Assembly (NCBI RefSeq): GCF_030345075.1
Contig: NZ_CP128361.1
Coordinates: 2,356,001-2,420,000, forward strand
Length of the DNA: 64,000 nucleotides
Direction: 5' to 3'
DNA from: Solwaraspora sp. WMMA2065
GTDB lineage: Bacteria; Actinomycetota; Actinomycetes; Mycobacteriales; Micromonosporaceae
Notes under the pieces: generated by a model
Database searches by the model: none
What the model was told of the DNA's origin: nothing
The model's input: only the letters and a program-made list of their open reading frames with translations
Shown here: piece after piece, positions 30,510 through 39,510 of the stretch
How positions within the stretch are numbered: the stretch's first letter is position 1
Layout of the letters: each line of letters opens with the position of its first letter
Made by a program: the position numbers and the translations under genes

Positions 30510-32819
30510 TCACGGGTGCACCACGAACTCGGGTGGCTCGGTGCCGCTCGGCGGGACCCGGTAGTGCAGCAGAGTGAAGCGCATCATGTCGCGAAACGCC
30601 GGGGCGGCGACGTCCCCGCAGCCACCACCGGGGGTGTGCGACACCACGGCGATCACGTAGCGCGGGTCGTCGGCCGGCGCCATGCCGATGAACGACGTCA
30701 CCTCGCCGGGCGCGACGGAGCCGTTGACGATCCGCCGACCGGTGCCGGTCTTGCCGGCCACCCGGTAGCCGGGGACCGCCGCCGCGGTGCCGGTGGCACC
30801 GGGGATTGTGGTGACACCTTCCATGATCGCTCGCAGCGCGGCGGCGTTGTCGGCGCCGAGCACCCGGCGGGCGGTCGGCGCCTCGGTCGGGGTGCGCTGT
30901 CCGTGCTCGTCGACGATCTCCCGGACCAGTCGGGGCGGTACGTAGACGCCGTCGTTGGCGATCGCCGCGTACGCGGCGGCCATCTGCAGCGGGGTGGCGT
31001 CGACGCTGTGTCCGAGCGGCACCGACCCGTACGACGAGGCGCTCCACTCGTCCAGCGGCAGCACCCGGCCGCTGGCCTCGCCGGGCAGTCCGACCCCGGT
31101 CGGGCTACCCAGACCGAACGCCTGCTGGTACGCGTGCAGCCGCTCCGGCCCGAGCTGGTCGGCGATCTTGATCGTGCCGACGTTCGACGAGTAGGCCAGC
31201 ATGCCGGCCAGGCTGGTCGCGACACCCGCCTCGATCGGGCGAGTGTCCCGGAAGGTGGTGTCGCCCTTGCGGATCGTCGGCCCGAGGTCGAGTGTGGTGT
31301 CGGGCCCGATCAGCCCTTCCTCCAGGGCAGCGGCGAGCACCAGCGGCTTGTGCACCGAGCCGGGTTCGGCGGTGAAGGTGGTGGCGATGTCCTGCCGGTC
31401 GGACGGGTCGCTGGACCACGCGTCGGCGGCGTTGTAGGTGGGCTCGCTGGCCTGGGCGAGCACCTCCCCGGTATGCGGGTCCAGTACCACCGCGGCGGCC
31501 ACGCTGACGGTGCACTGCTCCAGCGTCGCGCTGAGGATGCGTTGCACCTCGTACTGCAGGTCCCGGTCGATGGTGAGCACCAGCGAACTGCCGGGCTGCG
31601 GCTCGGTCTCCTGCCGGTAGCCGCCGGGAATCTCGGCCAATCGCAGGTCACGGTTGCCCTGCTCGGCGATCCGCTGCCCGTTCACCCCGCGCAGCACCTC
31701 GTCGTAGCGCGCCTCGAGGCCTTCCAGCCCGTTCATGTCCAGGCCGACGAAGCCGAGCAGGTTCGCGGCCAGGTCGTTGCCGGGCACCTCGCGCCGTTCG
31801 TCGTAGTCCACCCCGATACCTGCCAGCTCAAGGTCCATCACCTGGTCGGCGAGTTCGACGTCCACCCCACGGGCCAGGAACTCGAACCGCGACTCCTGCC
31901 CGTCCTCGCGGGTCTGCGGCACCAGCCGGTCCAGCAGCGTGGAGCGGGGGATGCCGAGCAGCGGTGACAGCGCCTCCGCCGTCGCCTGCGGATCCTCGAC
32001 CAGACCCGGGTCGGAGTAGACGAACCGGGCGGCGACGCTGTGCGCCAGCACCGCGCCGGTGCGGTCGTAGATGCTGCCCCGGGGGGCGGGCACGACGACC
32101 GGCGAGCCGACCCGGTCCCAGACGCCGCCGTCGGCGTACGCCGGGGCGTCGACGACCTGCAGCACGATCAGCCGGATCCCGATCACCACGAACATGGTCA
32201 GGGTGAGAAAGGTGCCCAGCCGCAGCCGGCGCCGGGGATCGGCCAGCCGGGGCAGGGTGGCGGGCCGCCGTGGGCGGCCCCGGGTGCCCTGTCGGGCCGG
32301 GCCCGGGGCACGCCGGGCGGAGCCGGACGACGCCTGCCGGGACCTGCCGGCCGACCCGGCACGGCCGGTGGTTGACCGGCGGCGGTCGGAGTCGGCTCCG
32401 CGCCGCGCTGCCCGGTCCGGGTCGGCTCCGCGCCGCGCTGCCCGGTCCGGGTCGGCGCCGCGCCGTGCCCTCCGGTCCGGGTCGACGTCGCGGCGCGGCG
32501 TGGTCCGGCGGTCAGGGTCGCGACGTGGTCCGGTACCCGGTCCGGTGCCCGGGTCGCCGGGGTCCGCCGGGCCGGTCCGGTCCGGCGGCCGACCGCTGGT
32601 GGCCCGACCCCCGTCGAGCACCTGCAGCGCGGGCCGGAACGGATCCCGGCTGCGTTCGGCGCGGCCGGTACGGCGTTGCTCGGCTGTCTCGCGCACCGTC
32701 CGACCCCGGGGGGTGTAGGCACGGGCGTCGGCGATCCCGCCGATCGGGCCGGGTTCACCGACGCCGCCGCGCCGGGATCCACGTGGATCCCGGCGCGGCG
32801 GATCGGAACGGTCAGCCAC
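30510..32819 (-). CDS. ftsI: Septal transpeptidase FtsI / PBP2b with long cytoplasmic head
   Basis: It is the class B PBP that crosslinks septal peptidoglycan with FtsW. The 769-residue protein has about 200 cytoplasmic residues, very rich in Arg, Pro, Asp and Gly, before the TM segment (LGTFLTLTMFVVIGIRLIVLQ). The dimerisation domain with APRGSIYDRTGAVLA and the transpeptidase domain follow: catalytic Ser in EPGSVHKPLV (SxxK), SSN in AYSSNVGTIK and KTG in VAGKTGTGRR. The head holds a threefold 30-bp repeat coding near copies of DPDRAARRGA. The start follows GGGAG, five bases after ftsL. Confidence 0.96.
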   Translation of the reverse strand: MADRSDPPRRDPRGSRRGGVGEPGPIGGIADARAYTPRGRTVRETAEQRRTGRAERSRDPFRPALQVLDGGRATSGRPPDRTGPADPGDPGTGPGTGPRRDPDRRTTPRRDVDPDRRARRGADPDRAARRGADPDRAARRGADSDRRRSTTGRAGSAGRSRQASSGSARRAPGPARQGTRGRPRRPATLPRLADPRRRLRLGTFLTLTMFVVIGIRLIVLQVVDAPAYADGGVWDRVGSPVVVPAPRGSIYDRTGAVLAHSVAARFVYSDPGLVEDPQATAEALSPLLGIPRSTLLDRLVPQTREDGQESRFEFLARGVDVELADQVMDLELAGIGVDYDERREVPGNDLAANLLGFVGLDMNGLEGLEARYDEVLRGVNGQRIAEQGNRDLRLAEIPGGYRQETEPQPGSSLVLTIDRDLQYEVQRILSATLEQCTVSVAAAVVLDPHTGEVLAQASEPTYNAADAWSSDPSDRQDIATTFTAEPGSVHKPLVLAAALEEGLIGPDTTLDLGPTIRKGDTTFRDTRPIEAGVATSLAGMLAYSSNVGTIKIADQLGPERLHAYQQAFGLGSPTGVGLPGEASGRVLPLDEWSASSYGSVPLGHSVDATPLQMAAAYAAIANDGVYVPPRLVREIVDEHGQRTPTEAPTARRVLGADNAAALRAIMEGVTTIPGATGTAAAVPGYRVAGKTGTGRRIVNGSVAPGEVTSFIGMAPADDPRYVIAVVSHTPGGGCGDVAAPAFRDMMRFTLLHYRVPPSGTEPPEFVVHP
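32391..32480 (-). repeat. Threefold 30-bp tandem repeat in the ftsI head
   Basis: Copies span 32391-32420, 32421-32450 and 32451-32480. The first two are identical and the third differs at a few positions. Each encodes ten residues, giving a basic-acidic DPDRAARRGA-type unit, with further degenerate units on the 5' side (DPDRRARRGA). The unit length is a multiple of three, so copy number can change without losing frame. Confidence 0.9.
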
Positions 32820-32824
32820 CCGGC

Positions 32825-33403
32825 CTACTCCCCTGCCCCCTGCTGCGAGCTGGTGATGGCCGGCTCACCGGTGGCCGGCTGCGGTACGCCGATGATCCGT
32901 CCGTCCGGCAGCCGGATGAACGCCGGCGGACCGGACTCGACCAGGCCGAGCTTGCGGGCCTGGGCGGCCAGGTTGTTCGGCGCCTCGTACTGCGCGATCT
33001 CCTTCTCCAGCTGCTGCTCCTGCAGATCCAGGTTCGACTGCTGCTGCTGCAGGGTGCCGATCCGCACCGCGTTCTCGTTGATCTTGGTGTTGACCAGCAG
33101 CACACCGAGCACCCCACCGACGACGACCACCAGGATCATCGCGATGAACGGTGCCCGGGGCACCGACACCGGTGCCGGCGGTGCGACCCGCAGTCGCGGC
33201 GGCGCCGGCTCCGCCGAGCTGTCCCAGACCCGGACCGAGTCCTGAGTCGTGGGCTGCTCCTGCAGCGCCGCGCTGCCCTGGGTCGCGTAGCCCCCTGACG
33301 GGTTGCTGCGCCGCGCCGCGGTCCGGCCCCCCGACCGCAGTGCGCCCACCCGGGCGCCGCGCTGACCGACCTGCCCCGAGCGGTCGCGCTTCTCGACGTT
33401 CAT
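32825..33403 (-). CDS. ftsL: FtsL/septum formation initiator-like protein
   Basis: A 192-residue bitopic protein between rsmH and ftsI, where ftsL belongs. The disordered basic cytoplasmic part (1-83) is followed by a TM segment (about 85-106, FIAMILVVVVGGVLGVLLV) and a leucine-zipper-like coiled coil (about 110-145, LQQQQSNLDLQEQQLEKEI). A Pro-rich tail has LGLVESGPPAFIRLPDG. It should form the FtsQLB subcomplex. Assignment rests on position and topology, because FtsL sequences diverge strongly. Confidence 0.88.
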   Translation of the reverse strand: MNVEKRDRSGQVGQRGARVGALRSGGRTAARRSNPSGGYATQGSAALQEQPTTQDSVRVWDSSAEPAPPRLRVAPPAPVSVPRAPFIAMILVVVVGGVLGVLLVNTKINENAVRIGTLQQQQSNLDLQEQQLEKEIAQYEAPNNLAAQARKLGLVESGPPAFIRLPDGRIIGVPQPATGEPAITSSQQGAGE

Positions 33404-33414
33404 CTCCCCTCCCC

Positions 33415-34569
33415 CTACTCTTTCTCGTCACGACCCCGATCGTGACGTCTCCGCCGGCCGGCTACCCCGTCCGGTGTGGATGGCCCGGACGCCGCCGCGC
33501 CGGGCCGATGTGGTGCTGTCCCCGGGTGGGGCCGTTCGCGGGCGGCCCCACCCTTTCCCCGCCCGGCGGTGCCGGCACTGCGCACCGCCGCCTGTCCGAT
33601 CTGCTTCGCCACCGGTCCGATCTGCTCCGCCGCCCGCAGCCGCACCGACGCCGCCCGCGGGTTGGCCGCGATCTCCGCCTCGCTGGCCTGCTCGGCACCC
33701 CGGCCGAGCAGCCGCAGCGTCGGGCCGGTGCCCGGCAGTTCGACCGGTAGCTCCAGCGGCGCGGTGCTGCGCGCCCGGCCAGCCAACGTCTGCTTGGTGA
33801 TCCGGTCCTCCAGCGAGTGGTAGGACAGCACCACCATGCGTCCGCCGACGTGCAATGCGTCCAGCGCGGCCGGCAGCGCCCGGCGCAGCACCGCCAGCTC
33901 CTCGTTTACCTCGATGCGTAACGCCTGAAACGTTCTTTTCGCGGGGTTTCCCCCAGTTCTTCGGGTAGCCGCCGGCACGGCCGACTCGACCAGCTCGGCC
34001 AATCGCGTCGACGAGGTGATCGGCTGCCGCTGCCGCTCCCGCACGATCGCCGAGACGATCCGGCTGGCGAACCGCTCCTCGCCGTACTCCCGCAGCACCC
34101 GGACCAGGTCCCCCGGGGGGTACCCGTTGACGATCTCCGCGGCCGTGGTCCCCCGACCCTGGTCCATCCGCATGTCCAGGGCGACGTCCCGGGAATAGGC
34201 GAACCCGCGGTCGGGCGCGTCGAGCTGCAGCGAGGACACCCCCAGATCGAACAACACGCTGTCCACCCCGGACAGCTCGAGCTGGGCGAGGACCTCGGGC
34301 AACTCGTCGTAGACCGCGTGGACCAGATGGACCCGGTCGGCGAACCCGGCCAACCTCGCCCGGGCATGGGCCAGCGCCTCCCGGTCACGGTCCAGCCCTA
34401 CCAGGGTGACCAGTGGGAACGCCGCCAGCACCGCATGGGCGTGACCACCCAGGCCGAGGGTCGCGTCGACATGCACGGTCGGCCGGTCACCGCGGTCCAG
34501 CGCGGGGGCGAGCAGCTCGAGACACCGCTCGAGCAGCACCGGTACGTGCGTACCGCGAAGCTCCCCCAT
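33415..34569 (-). CDS. rsmH: 16S rRNA (cytosine1402-N4)-methyltransferase RsmH
   Basis: It methylates C1402 of 16S rRNA. The 384-residue protein has [13 protein letters not shown], the SAM site [30 protein letters not shown], and [19 protein letters not shown]. Roughly the last 60 residues are an Arg/Pro/Gly tail beyond the family. Around 33905-33950 the conserved stretch uses A/T-ending codons, including AGA and a TTA Leu codon (33921-33919), unlike the rest of the gene. It lies 11 bp before ftsL and 265 bp after mraZ. Confidence 0.96.
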   Translation of the reverse strand: MGELRGTHVPVLLERCLELLAPALDRGDRPTVHVDATLGLGGHAHAVLAAFPLVTLVGLDRDREALAHARARLAGFADRVHLVHAVYDELPEVLAQLELSGVDSVLFDLGVSSLQLDAPDRGFAYSRDVALDMRMDQGRGTTAAEIVNGYPPGDLVRVLREYGEERFASRIVSAIVRERQRQPITSSTRLAELVESAVPAATRRTGGNPAKRTFQALRIEVNEELAVLRRALPAALDALHVGGRMVVLSYHSLEDRITKQTLAGRARSTAPLELPVELPGTGPTLRLLGRGAEQASEAEIAANPRAASVRLRAAEQIGPVAKQIGQAAVRSAGTAGRGKGGAARERPHPGTAPHRPGAAASGPSTPDGVAGRRRRHDRGRDEKE

Positions 34570-34696
34570 GTCGACCCCCAGTGACCTGCCTGCCGTGTCG
34601 TGCCCGGTTGCTGCGTTGCCGCTCGTCGTACCGCCAGATCCCCATCCGCTCTACTCCCGCCCACCGTCCGCGCCGGGCCGGTGCTCGAAACACGCG

Positions 34697-34722
34697 CCTG
34701 GCGCCGGGGAAGTGGCGCCAGG
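34697..34722 (-). terminator. GC hairpin between mraZ and rsmH
   Basis: A perfect 9-bp inverted repeat, CCTGGCGCC and GGCGCCAGG, with an 8-base loop lies in the 265-bp gap (34570-34834). No T tract follows, so it may attenuate, stabilise RNA or be a weak actinobacterial-type terminator. The rest of the gap shows no supportable gene; rsmH itself is preceded by TGGGGG as ribosome site. Confidence 0.4.
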
Positions 34723-34834
34723 TGCGGGAGCGGCTGGAGATCTCGCAGTACGTCGGACGACCGGTGCCGACCGGCGGCTCTCGCGTCAGCCACCGACACC
34801 CGACGAGACGCCGGGCGGTCGACCATCCGTTGCC

Positions 34835-35266
34835 CTACAGTCCGCCGGGCAGCACCCCCTCTTCGATGTCCGCGAAGTCGTCCTCGCTATCGGAGAGGTA
34901 TGTCTCCCATGCCTGCTTGTCCCAGATCTCCACCCGGCTGCTCGCCCCGATCACCACGAGGTCGCGGCCGAGCCCGGCGTACTCCCGCAGATGCGCCGGG
35001 ATCGTCACCCGGCCCTGCTTGTCGGGCACCTCGTCATGGGCACTGGCGAAGAAGACCCGGCTGTAGGCCCGCGCCGCCTTGTGCGTCATCGGTTGCTCGC
35101 GCAACTGCTCGGCGATCCGCTGGAACTCCGGCGTCGGGAACACGTACAGACAGCGTTCCTGCCCCTTGGTAATCACGACACCTCCCGCCAGCTCGTCCCG
35201 AAACTTGGCTGGAAGGATCAACCGGCCCTTTTCGTCCAGGCGTGGAGTATGGGTGCCGAGAAACAC
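34835..35266 (-). CDS. mraZ: Transcriptional regulator MraZ
   Basis: A DNA-binding protein of the AbrB-like fold that forms rings and autorepresses the dcw operon in species studied. It is 143 residues, the family length, with two repeats: [21 protein letters not shown] and, later, [21 protein letters not shown] 35266 was chosen because AAGGGGGG precedes it; an ATG-like start ten residues earlier lacks this. Three phased GTGG boxes on its promoter fit autoregulation. It heads the dcw cluster. Confidence 0.96.
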   Translation of the reverse strand: MFLGTHTPRLDEKGRLILPAKFRDELAGGVVITKGQERCLYVFPTPEFQRIAEQLREQPMTHKAARAYSRVFFASAHDEVPDKQGRVTIPAHLREYAGLGRDLVVIGASSRVEIWDKQAWETYLSDSEDDFADIEEGVLPGGL

Positions 35267-35350
35267 GGCCCAACCCCCCTTGCCCTTGTACGGCATTCGC
35301 GGTGCCGCATCCCCCGGGGCCGGCGGGCCCTCCCGGCCCCGCCATCGCGC

Positions 35351-35381
35351 CCCACTCTACTCCACTTCCCTCCACCTGCAA
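35351..35381 (-). promoter_or_regulatory. mraZ promoter with three phased MraZ boxes
   Basis: On the minus strand TTGCAG (35381-35376), a 16-base spacer and TAGAGT (35359-35354) form a promoter with a leader of about 80 nt. Direct repeats GTGGA (35375-35371), GTGGA (35365-35361) and GTGGG (35355-35351) recur exactly every 10 bp across the spacer and -10. MraZ of E. coli binds TGGGN repeats with 5-bp spacers, and mollicute MraZ binds related GTG repeats, so these are the expected operator. The whole gap 35267-35615 has no gene I can support. Confidence 0.7.
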
Positions 35382-35437
35382 CCGGAATCGCGACCGAAAC
35401 ACGCCCGATTCACCGACAAAACCGCACGTCAGCGGGG

Positions 35438-35603
35438 GTGGTGCCGAGTGGAGGAGGCGAGGGCCCGCCCTAGGTCCACTTTCCGACAGGCACAACCGAT
35501 CCCAGGCACACATCGGGTGAAACGGGCCCCATTACAGCGCTACAACGGCTGTCCGCTCTCGATCGCGGGCTCGCCAGCGGGCAGACGGTGGAGGGAAGTG
35601 GAG
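35438..35603 (+). promoter_or_regulatory. Two extra GTGG box pairs in opposite orientation
   Basis: On the plus strand GTGGT (35438-35442) and GTGGA (35448-35452) form one 10-bp-phased pair. GTGGA (35588-35592) and GTGGA (35598-35602) form another. The second sits in a 17-mer, GGTGGAGGGAAGTGGAG (35587-35603), identical to the one on the minus strand at 35376-35360. No plus-strand gene follows. They may be auxiliary MraZ sites allowing looping. Confidence 0.45.
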
Positions 35604-35615
35604 ATCCTGCGCCGG

Positions 35616-38205
35616 CTACCGCGCGAGGATCTCCAGAGCGGCCCGTACCGGATCACCGTTCCAACGGGAGGCTAAGGCATCGACCAACGTCCAGCCGGCC
35701 CGACGCAGCGCCCGCTGCCGCGCCAGATGCGCCTGTGGACCGTCCGGATGGACCCCGCAGATGAGGCCCACGGCCTGCGCGCCGACACCGAGACAGATGT
35801 CCACCGTCCAACGCCCTACCGGATAGTCGAACCGCACCGGCCCGTCGAGATCGGCCAGCCGGGCACCGAGCTGCCCGACCCAACCGCTGACCCCGACCGT
35901 GGCCACCGCGCCCCCGGACGGCACCGCAGGCGGGGGCCGGCGCGCGTACTGCAGGAACTGCCCCACCAGGCCGTCGGGTGCCGTCAGCGAGGTCACCACC
36001 ACCAATTGCCGCCGCGCCCGGGTGATCAGGACGTTGAACAGGTGCGGATCGGCGAGGAAACGCAGCCGGGCCGGTGGATCGGCGGCGGTCACCGCGAACG
36101 ACGCCACCACCGTCTCGGCCTCGCCGCCCTGGATCGCGTGTACGGTGCCGACCCGCAGCCCCAGCTCTTCGATCCGCTCTACCGGGAACTCCTTGACCAG
36201 CGCCGCCTCCAGCGCGTCAGCCTGAGCGCGAAACGGGGTGACGACGCTGATCTGCGACCGGCCGGAATCGGCGAGCTCCCGCACCACATCGACGGTGGCG
36301 GTCACCTCTGCCTGGTTGACCCCGTCCACGGTGGCCGCCGACACCACCTGCCGCACCGCGATGACGTCGATCGACTCGTTCGCCGGGTGGCGGGTCGCGA
36401 CCGCGAACCGGTCGGCGTAGAACCGCCGGGCCGAAAACTCGATCAGCTGCGGTACGCAGCGGAAGTGCTCGTCGAGCCAGGTGACCGCCGCGCTGGCGGC
36501 AGCGAGGTCGAAGGCGCTGACCCGACGGACGTCGAGCCGGTCGTCCAGACCGTGGCGGTCCAGTGTGTCGGCCACGTCCACGTCCGCGACGAAGGAGACG
36601 AACCGCAGCTGCCGCGGGTCGCCGACCACCAGCGCCCGACGGGCCCGGGCCAGTGCCGGCGCTGCCCGGATCTGGTCGCTGTGCGAGGCCTCATCGAGGA
36701 TGACCAGGTCGAACAGACCGGGCACCGGCGGCAACAGTTCGGCCACGTCGGTCACCGTGCCGATCCACAACGGCAATGCCCGGACCAGCGCCGGACCGTC
36801 CAAGGCGCTCAGCAGCTCCCGGCGCCGGTTGCGCCCGGCCCGCAACGCGCTGGCCAGCGCCCCCGCGTTGCGCCGGGCCGCCAAATCCCACCGCCGTTCG
36901 CTACCGGCGCGGTGGCGCATCGCGGTCCCGACGTGTTCGGCGAGTTCCCGGTCGGCCTGGTCGAGTCGGTCCCAGTGCACCGTCAGATCAGTTCCGCCTG
37001 CCACGGCGAGCCGGGCCCGGGCCGCCACCGCCCGGGCCGCGTCCACCGCCGCGGCCACCTGGTCCAGAGCACCGTCGGTGCTCCCCGCGAGGTCGGCGGC
37101 GACGCCGAGCCGACGCCGCAGCCAGCGACGGGCGGCCCACCGCCGCCACCGCGCCCGCCAGCTCCGGCCCGCGCCGCGCGCCAGCCGGACCTTGCGCGCG
37201 GCACCGGCGAGGTCCGTCCCGGGTGCGAACGCACCCGGCGCGCTCAGTGTCAACGCACCGAGCAGAGGCTCCCACGAGGTAGCGGCGGCGGCCAACTGCT
37301 CGGTCTCCAGTGCGAGCCGGATCAGTCCGGTCTCCCGGTCGACCCGGTCACGGGCCACCGCCACCGCCTCCTCGGCGGCGTACACCCTCGCCGCCGGCAC
37401 ACCCGCACCGGCACCAGCGGCGAGAGTAGCGGCGACCTCCGCCCTTCGTTCGGCGTCGCCGAACAGCACCGGCGTCGGCCCCCGGTAACGGGCCAGCAGA
37501 TCAACCAGTACGTCGGCGGCGTGCGGCGACTGCGTCACCACCAGGACACTGCCGCCCCGGTCGACCGTGTCCAGGGCGGCGGCCACCACCGCATGGCTCT
37601 TGCCGTTGCCTGGCGGACCCGAGACGACGGTGAGTCGTTCCCGCCGGACCCGACGGACCACGTCCGACTGGGCGGCGGTCAGCGGCAACGGCGACTCGAC
37701 CGCGGCAGCGTCGGCCCCGGTATCCGGCAACCCGGCCGCCACCGCTGTGCCGCTGCCGGTCGGCTGGTACACCTCGGCCAGGGCGGTGCCCGTCAGGTCC
37801 CAGCCGGCCCAGGCCCGGCACCGATTCCAGGTTCGCCGCCACGGCGCGATCCGTGACCAGGGAGGTCAGCTCCAACTCACCGGCCGACACCACCCGGTAA
37901 CCACGCAGCGCACGCTCCAACCGGACCGGTTCGGACAGCAACGGCAGCCGGACCCGGCGACGGACCCCGTCCCGTTCGACGGTGCCGACGACCAGACCCA
38001 GGCCGCGTCGCAGGATCCGCTCGTCGCGGTGCAACAGGTCGACCGCGGCCAACCGGTCGGTGGCGGCGTCGCGCCGGTGCCGGTCCGGATCGGCGAGCCA
38101 GAGCAGCGGCTGGCCACCGCGGGTCACGTCCAACGCCCGCTCTGGTGCGGCGGGTGCCAGCTCGGCCAACGCCCGCAGCGCGGTAGCGACCATTGAGCTG
38201 CTCAT
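35616..38205 (-). pseudogene. SF1 (UPF1/DNA2-type) helicase-nuclease gene split by one frameshift
   Basis: From ATG 38205 the frame reads MSSSMVATALRALAELAPAA and continues to about 37821, then loses sense. The frame ending at 35616 picks up at AGWDLTGTALAEVYQ. Removing one base in GTGCCGGGCC (within 37812-37818) restores an 862-residue reading. Domains: N-terminal part with WLADPDRHRR; Walker A VVSGPPGNGKSHAVV; Walker B LVILDEASHSDQ; GDPRQLRFVS; WLDEHFRC; VGTVHAIQGGEAETV; and a C-terminal part with VRFDYPVGRWTVDICLG, resembling Vsr/PD-D/E-type nuclease ends. It may be a recent pseudogene or a sequencing error. It faces away from murT. Confidence 0.8.
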
Positions 38206-38274
38206 CGGTCGTCGACCGTACCAACGCGTCCGTGCGGCGATCCACGCCCACCACGGTCCGGTAACCTCGCTCGC
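38206..38274 (+). promoter_or_regulatory. murT promoter, leaderless type
   Basis: TAACCT (38262-38267) ends seven bases before the murT GTG at 38275, and no Shine-Dalgarno is present, so a leaderless mRNA is likely. No convincing -35 is seen. The same 69 bp must also hold the promoter of the divergent helicase gene. Confidence 0.4.
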
Positions 38275-39510
38275 GTGACGGACGCGAAGATGCCCTTGCG
38301 GGCGAAGGTGGCAAGCTCGGTGTCCCGCACCGCTGCGGCGCTGTCGCGGGCCGCTGGGCGAGGTGACGGGTCGGTGATCGGCGGTTGGATCGGCCTCAAG
38401 ATCGATCCGGAGCTGCTGGCGCATCTCGCCGCCGGGCGGTCCGTCGCGCTGGTCTCCGGCACCAACGGCAAGACCACCACCACCCGGCTCGCCGCGGCGG
38501 CGGTCGGCGTACTCGGCCGGGTCGCGACGAACTCGTACGGCGCGAACATGCCGACCGGGCACACCTCCGCGCTGGCCAAGGCGGGCACCACGCCGTACGC
38601 GGTGCTCGAAGTGGACGAGCACTACCTGGCTCAGGTGCTCGAGGCCACCAGTCCCCGGGTGGTCGCCCTGCTGAACCTCTCCCGCGACCAGCTGGACCGG
38701 GCCAAGGAGGTGGCCATGATGGCCCAGCTGTGGCAGGTGGCGCTGGCCGAGCATCCCGAGGTCAAGGTGGTGGCCAACGCCGACGACCCGATGGTGGTGT
38801 GGGCGGCCGCTACCGCCGGCTCGGTCTCCTGGTTCAGTGCCGGGCAGCGCTGGCACGACGACTCGTGGGTCTGCCCCGAGTGCGGTTCGGCGATCGAACG
38901 CTCCGACAACCAGTGGTGGTGTGCCGGCTGCCCGCTGCGCCGGCCCGAACCGGAGTGGGTGGTCGACGAGGACGGCGTCATCGACCCGACCGGCGCCTGG
39001 CACAAGGTGACGCTGCAACTGCCCGGCCAGGTCAACATCGGCAACGCGGCCACCGCGCTGGCGGTGGCCGCCGAGTTCGGCGTACGCCCGGTGGCCGCGG
39101 TGTCCCGGTTGGCGGTGGTCACCTCGGTGGCCGGCCGGTACGCGCAGGTGGTCCGCAACGGGCGGACCATCCGGCTGCTGCTGGCCAAGAACCCGGCCAG
39201 TTGGCTGGAAGCGTTCGACATGGCCGAACAGGCGCCGACGCTGCTGTCGATCAACGCCCGCGACCCCGACGGGTTGGACACCTCCTGGCTGTTCGACGTC
39301 GACTTCTCGCCGTTGCGCGGTCGCCAGGTGCTGATCACCGGGGACCGCGCCTTCGACCTCGCCGTCCGGCTGGAGGTCAACGACGTGCCGTTCCTGCACG
39401 TCCCGTCGCTCAACGCGGCGATCTCCTCGGTGCCGCCCGGCCGGCTGGAGGTCATCGCGAACTACACCGCATTCCAGGACATCCGAGCGGAGCTGGACCG
39501 TGTCAACTGA
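38275..39510 (+). CDS. murT: Lipid II isoglutaminyl synthase subunit MurT
   Basis: With GatD it amidates D-Glu to D-isoglutamine in lipid II, needed for efficient crosslinking. The 411-residue Mur-ligase-like protein has SGTNGKTTTTRL (61-72), LEVDEHYLAQV and LNLSRDQLDRA. A zinc ribbon insert has Cys 200, 203, 216 and 219 (CPEC, CAGC), and a C-terminal DUF1727 domain carries LLLAKNPASWLEAF. It overlaps gatD by 11 bases. Its position near dcw suits the role, but it is transcribed opposite to that cluster. Confidence 0.95.
   Translation: MTDAKMPLRAKVASSVSRTAAALSRAAGRGDGSVIGGWIGLKIDPELLAHLAAGRSVALVSGTNGKTTTTRLAAAAVGVLGRVATNSYGANMPTGHTSALAKAGTTPYAVLEVDEHYLAQVLEATSPRVVALLNLSRDQLDRAKEVAMMAQLWQVALAEHPEVKVVANADDPMVVWAAATAGSVSWFSAGQRWHDDSWVCPECGSAIERSDNQWWCAGCPLRRPEPEWVVDEDGVIDPTGAWHKVTLQLPGQVNIGNAATALAVAAEFGVRPVAAVSRLAVVTSVAGRYAQVVRNGRTIRLLLAKNPASWLEAFDMAEQAPTLLSINARDPDGLDTSWLFDVDFSPLRGRQVLITGDRAFDLAVRLEVNDVPFLHVPSLNAAISSVPPGRLEVIANYTAFQDIRAELDRVN

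Noticed and set aside
32391-32480. Mobile element or integration scar at the ftsI repeat
   Set aside because: The unit is in frame, coding and has no terminal inverted repeats or target duplication. Slippage duplication is sufficient.
37812-37818. Programmed frameshifting in the helicase gene
   Set aside because: No heptameric slippery sequence with downstream structure is evident. A one-base indel in a G/C run explains the break more simply.
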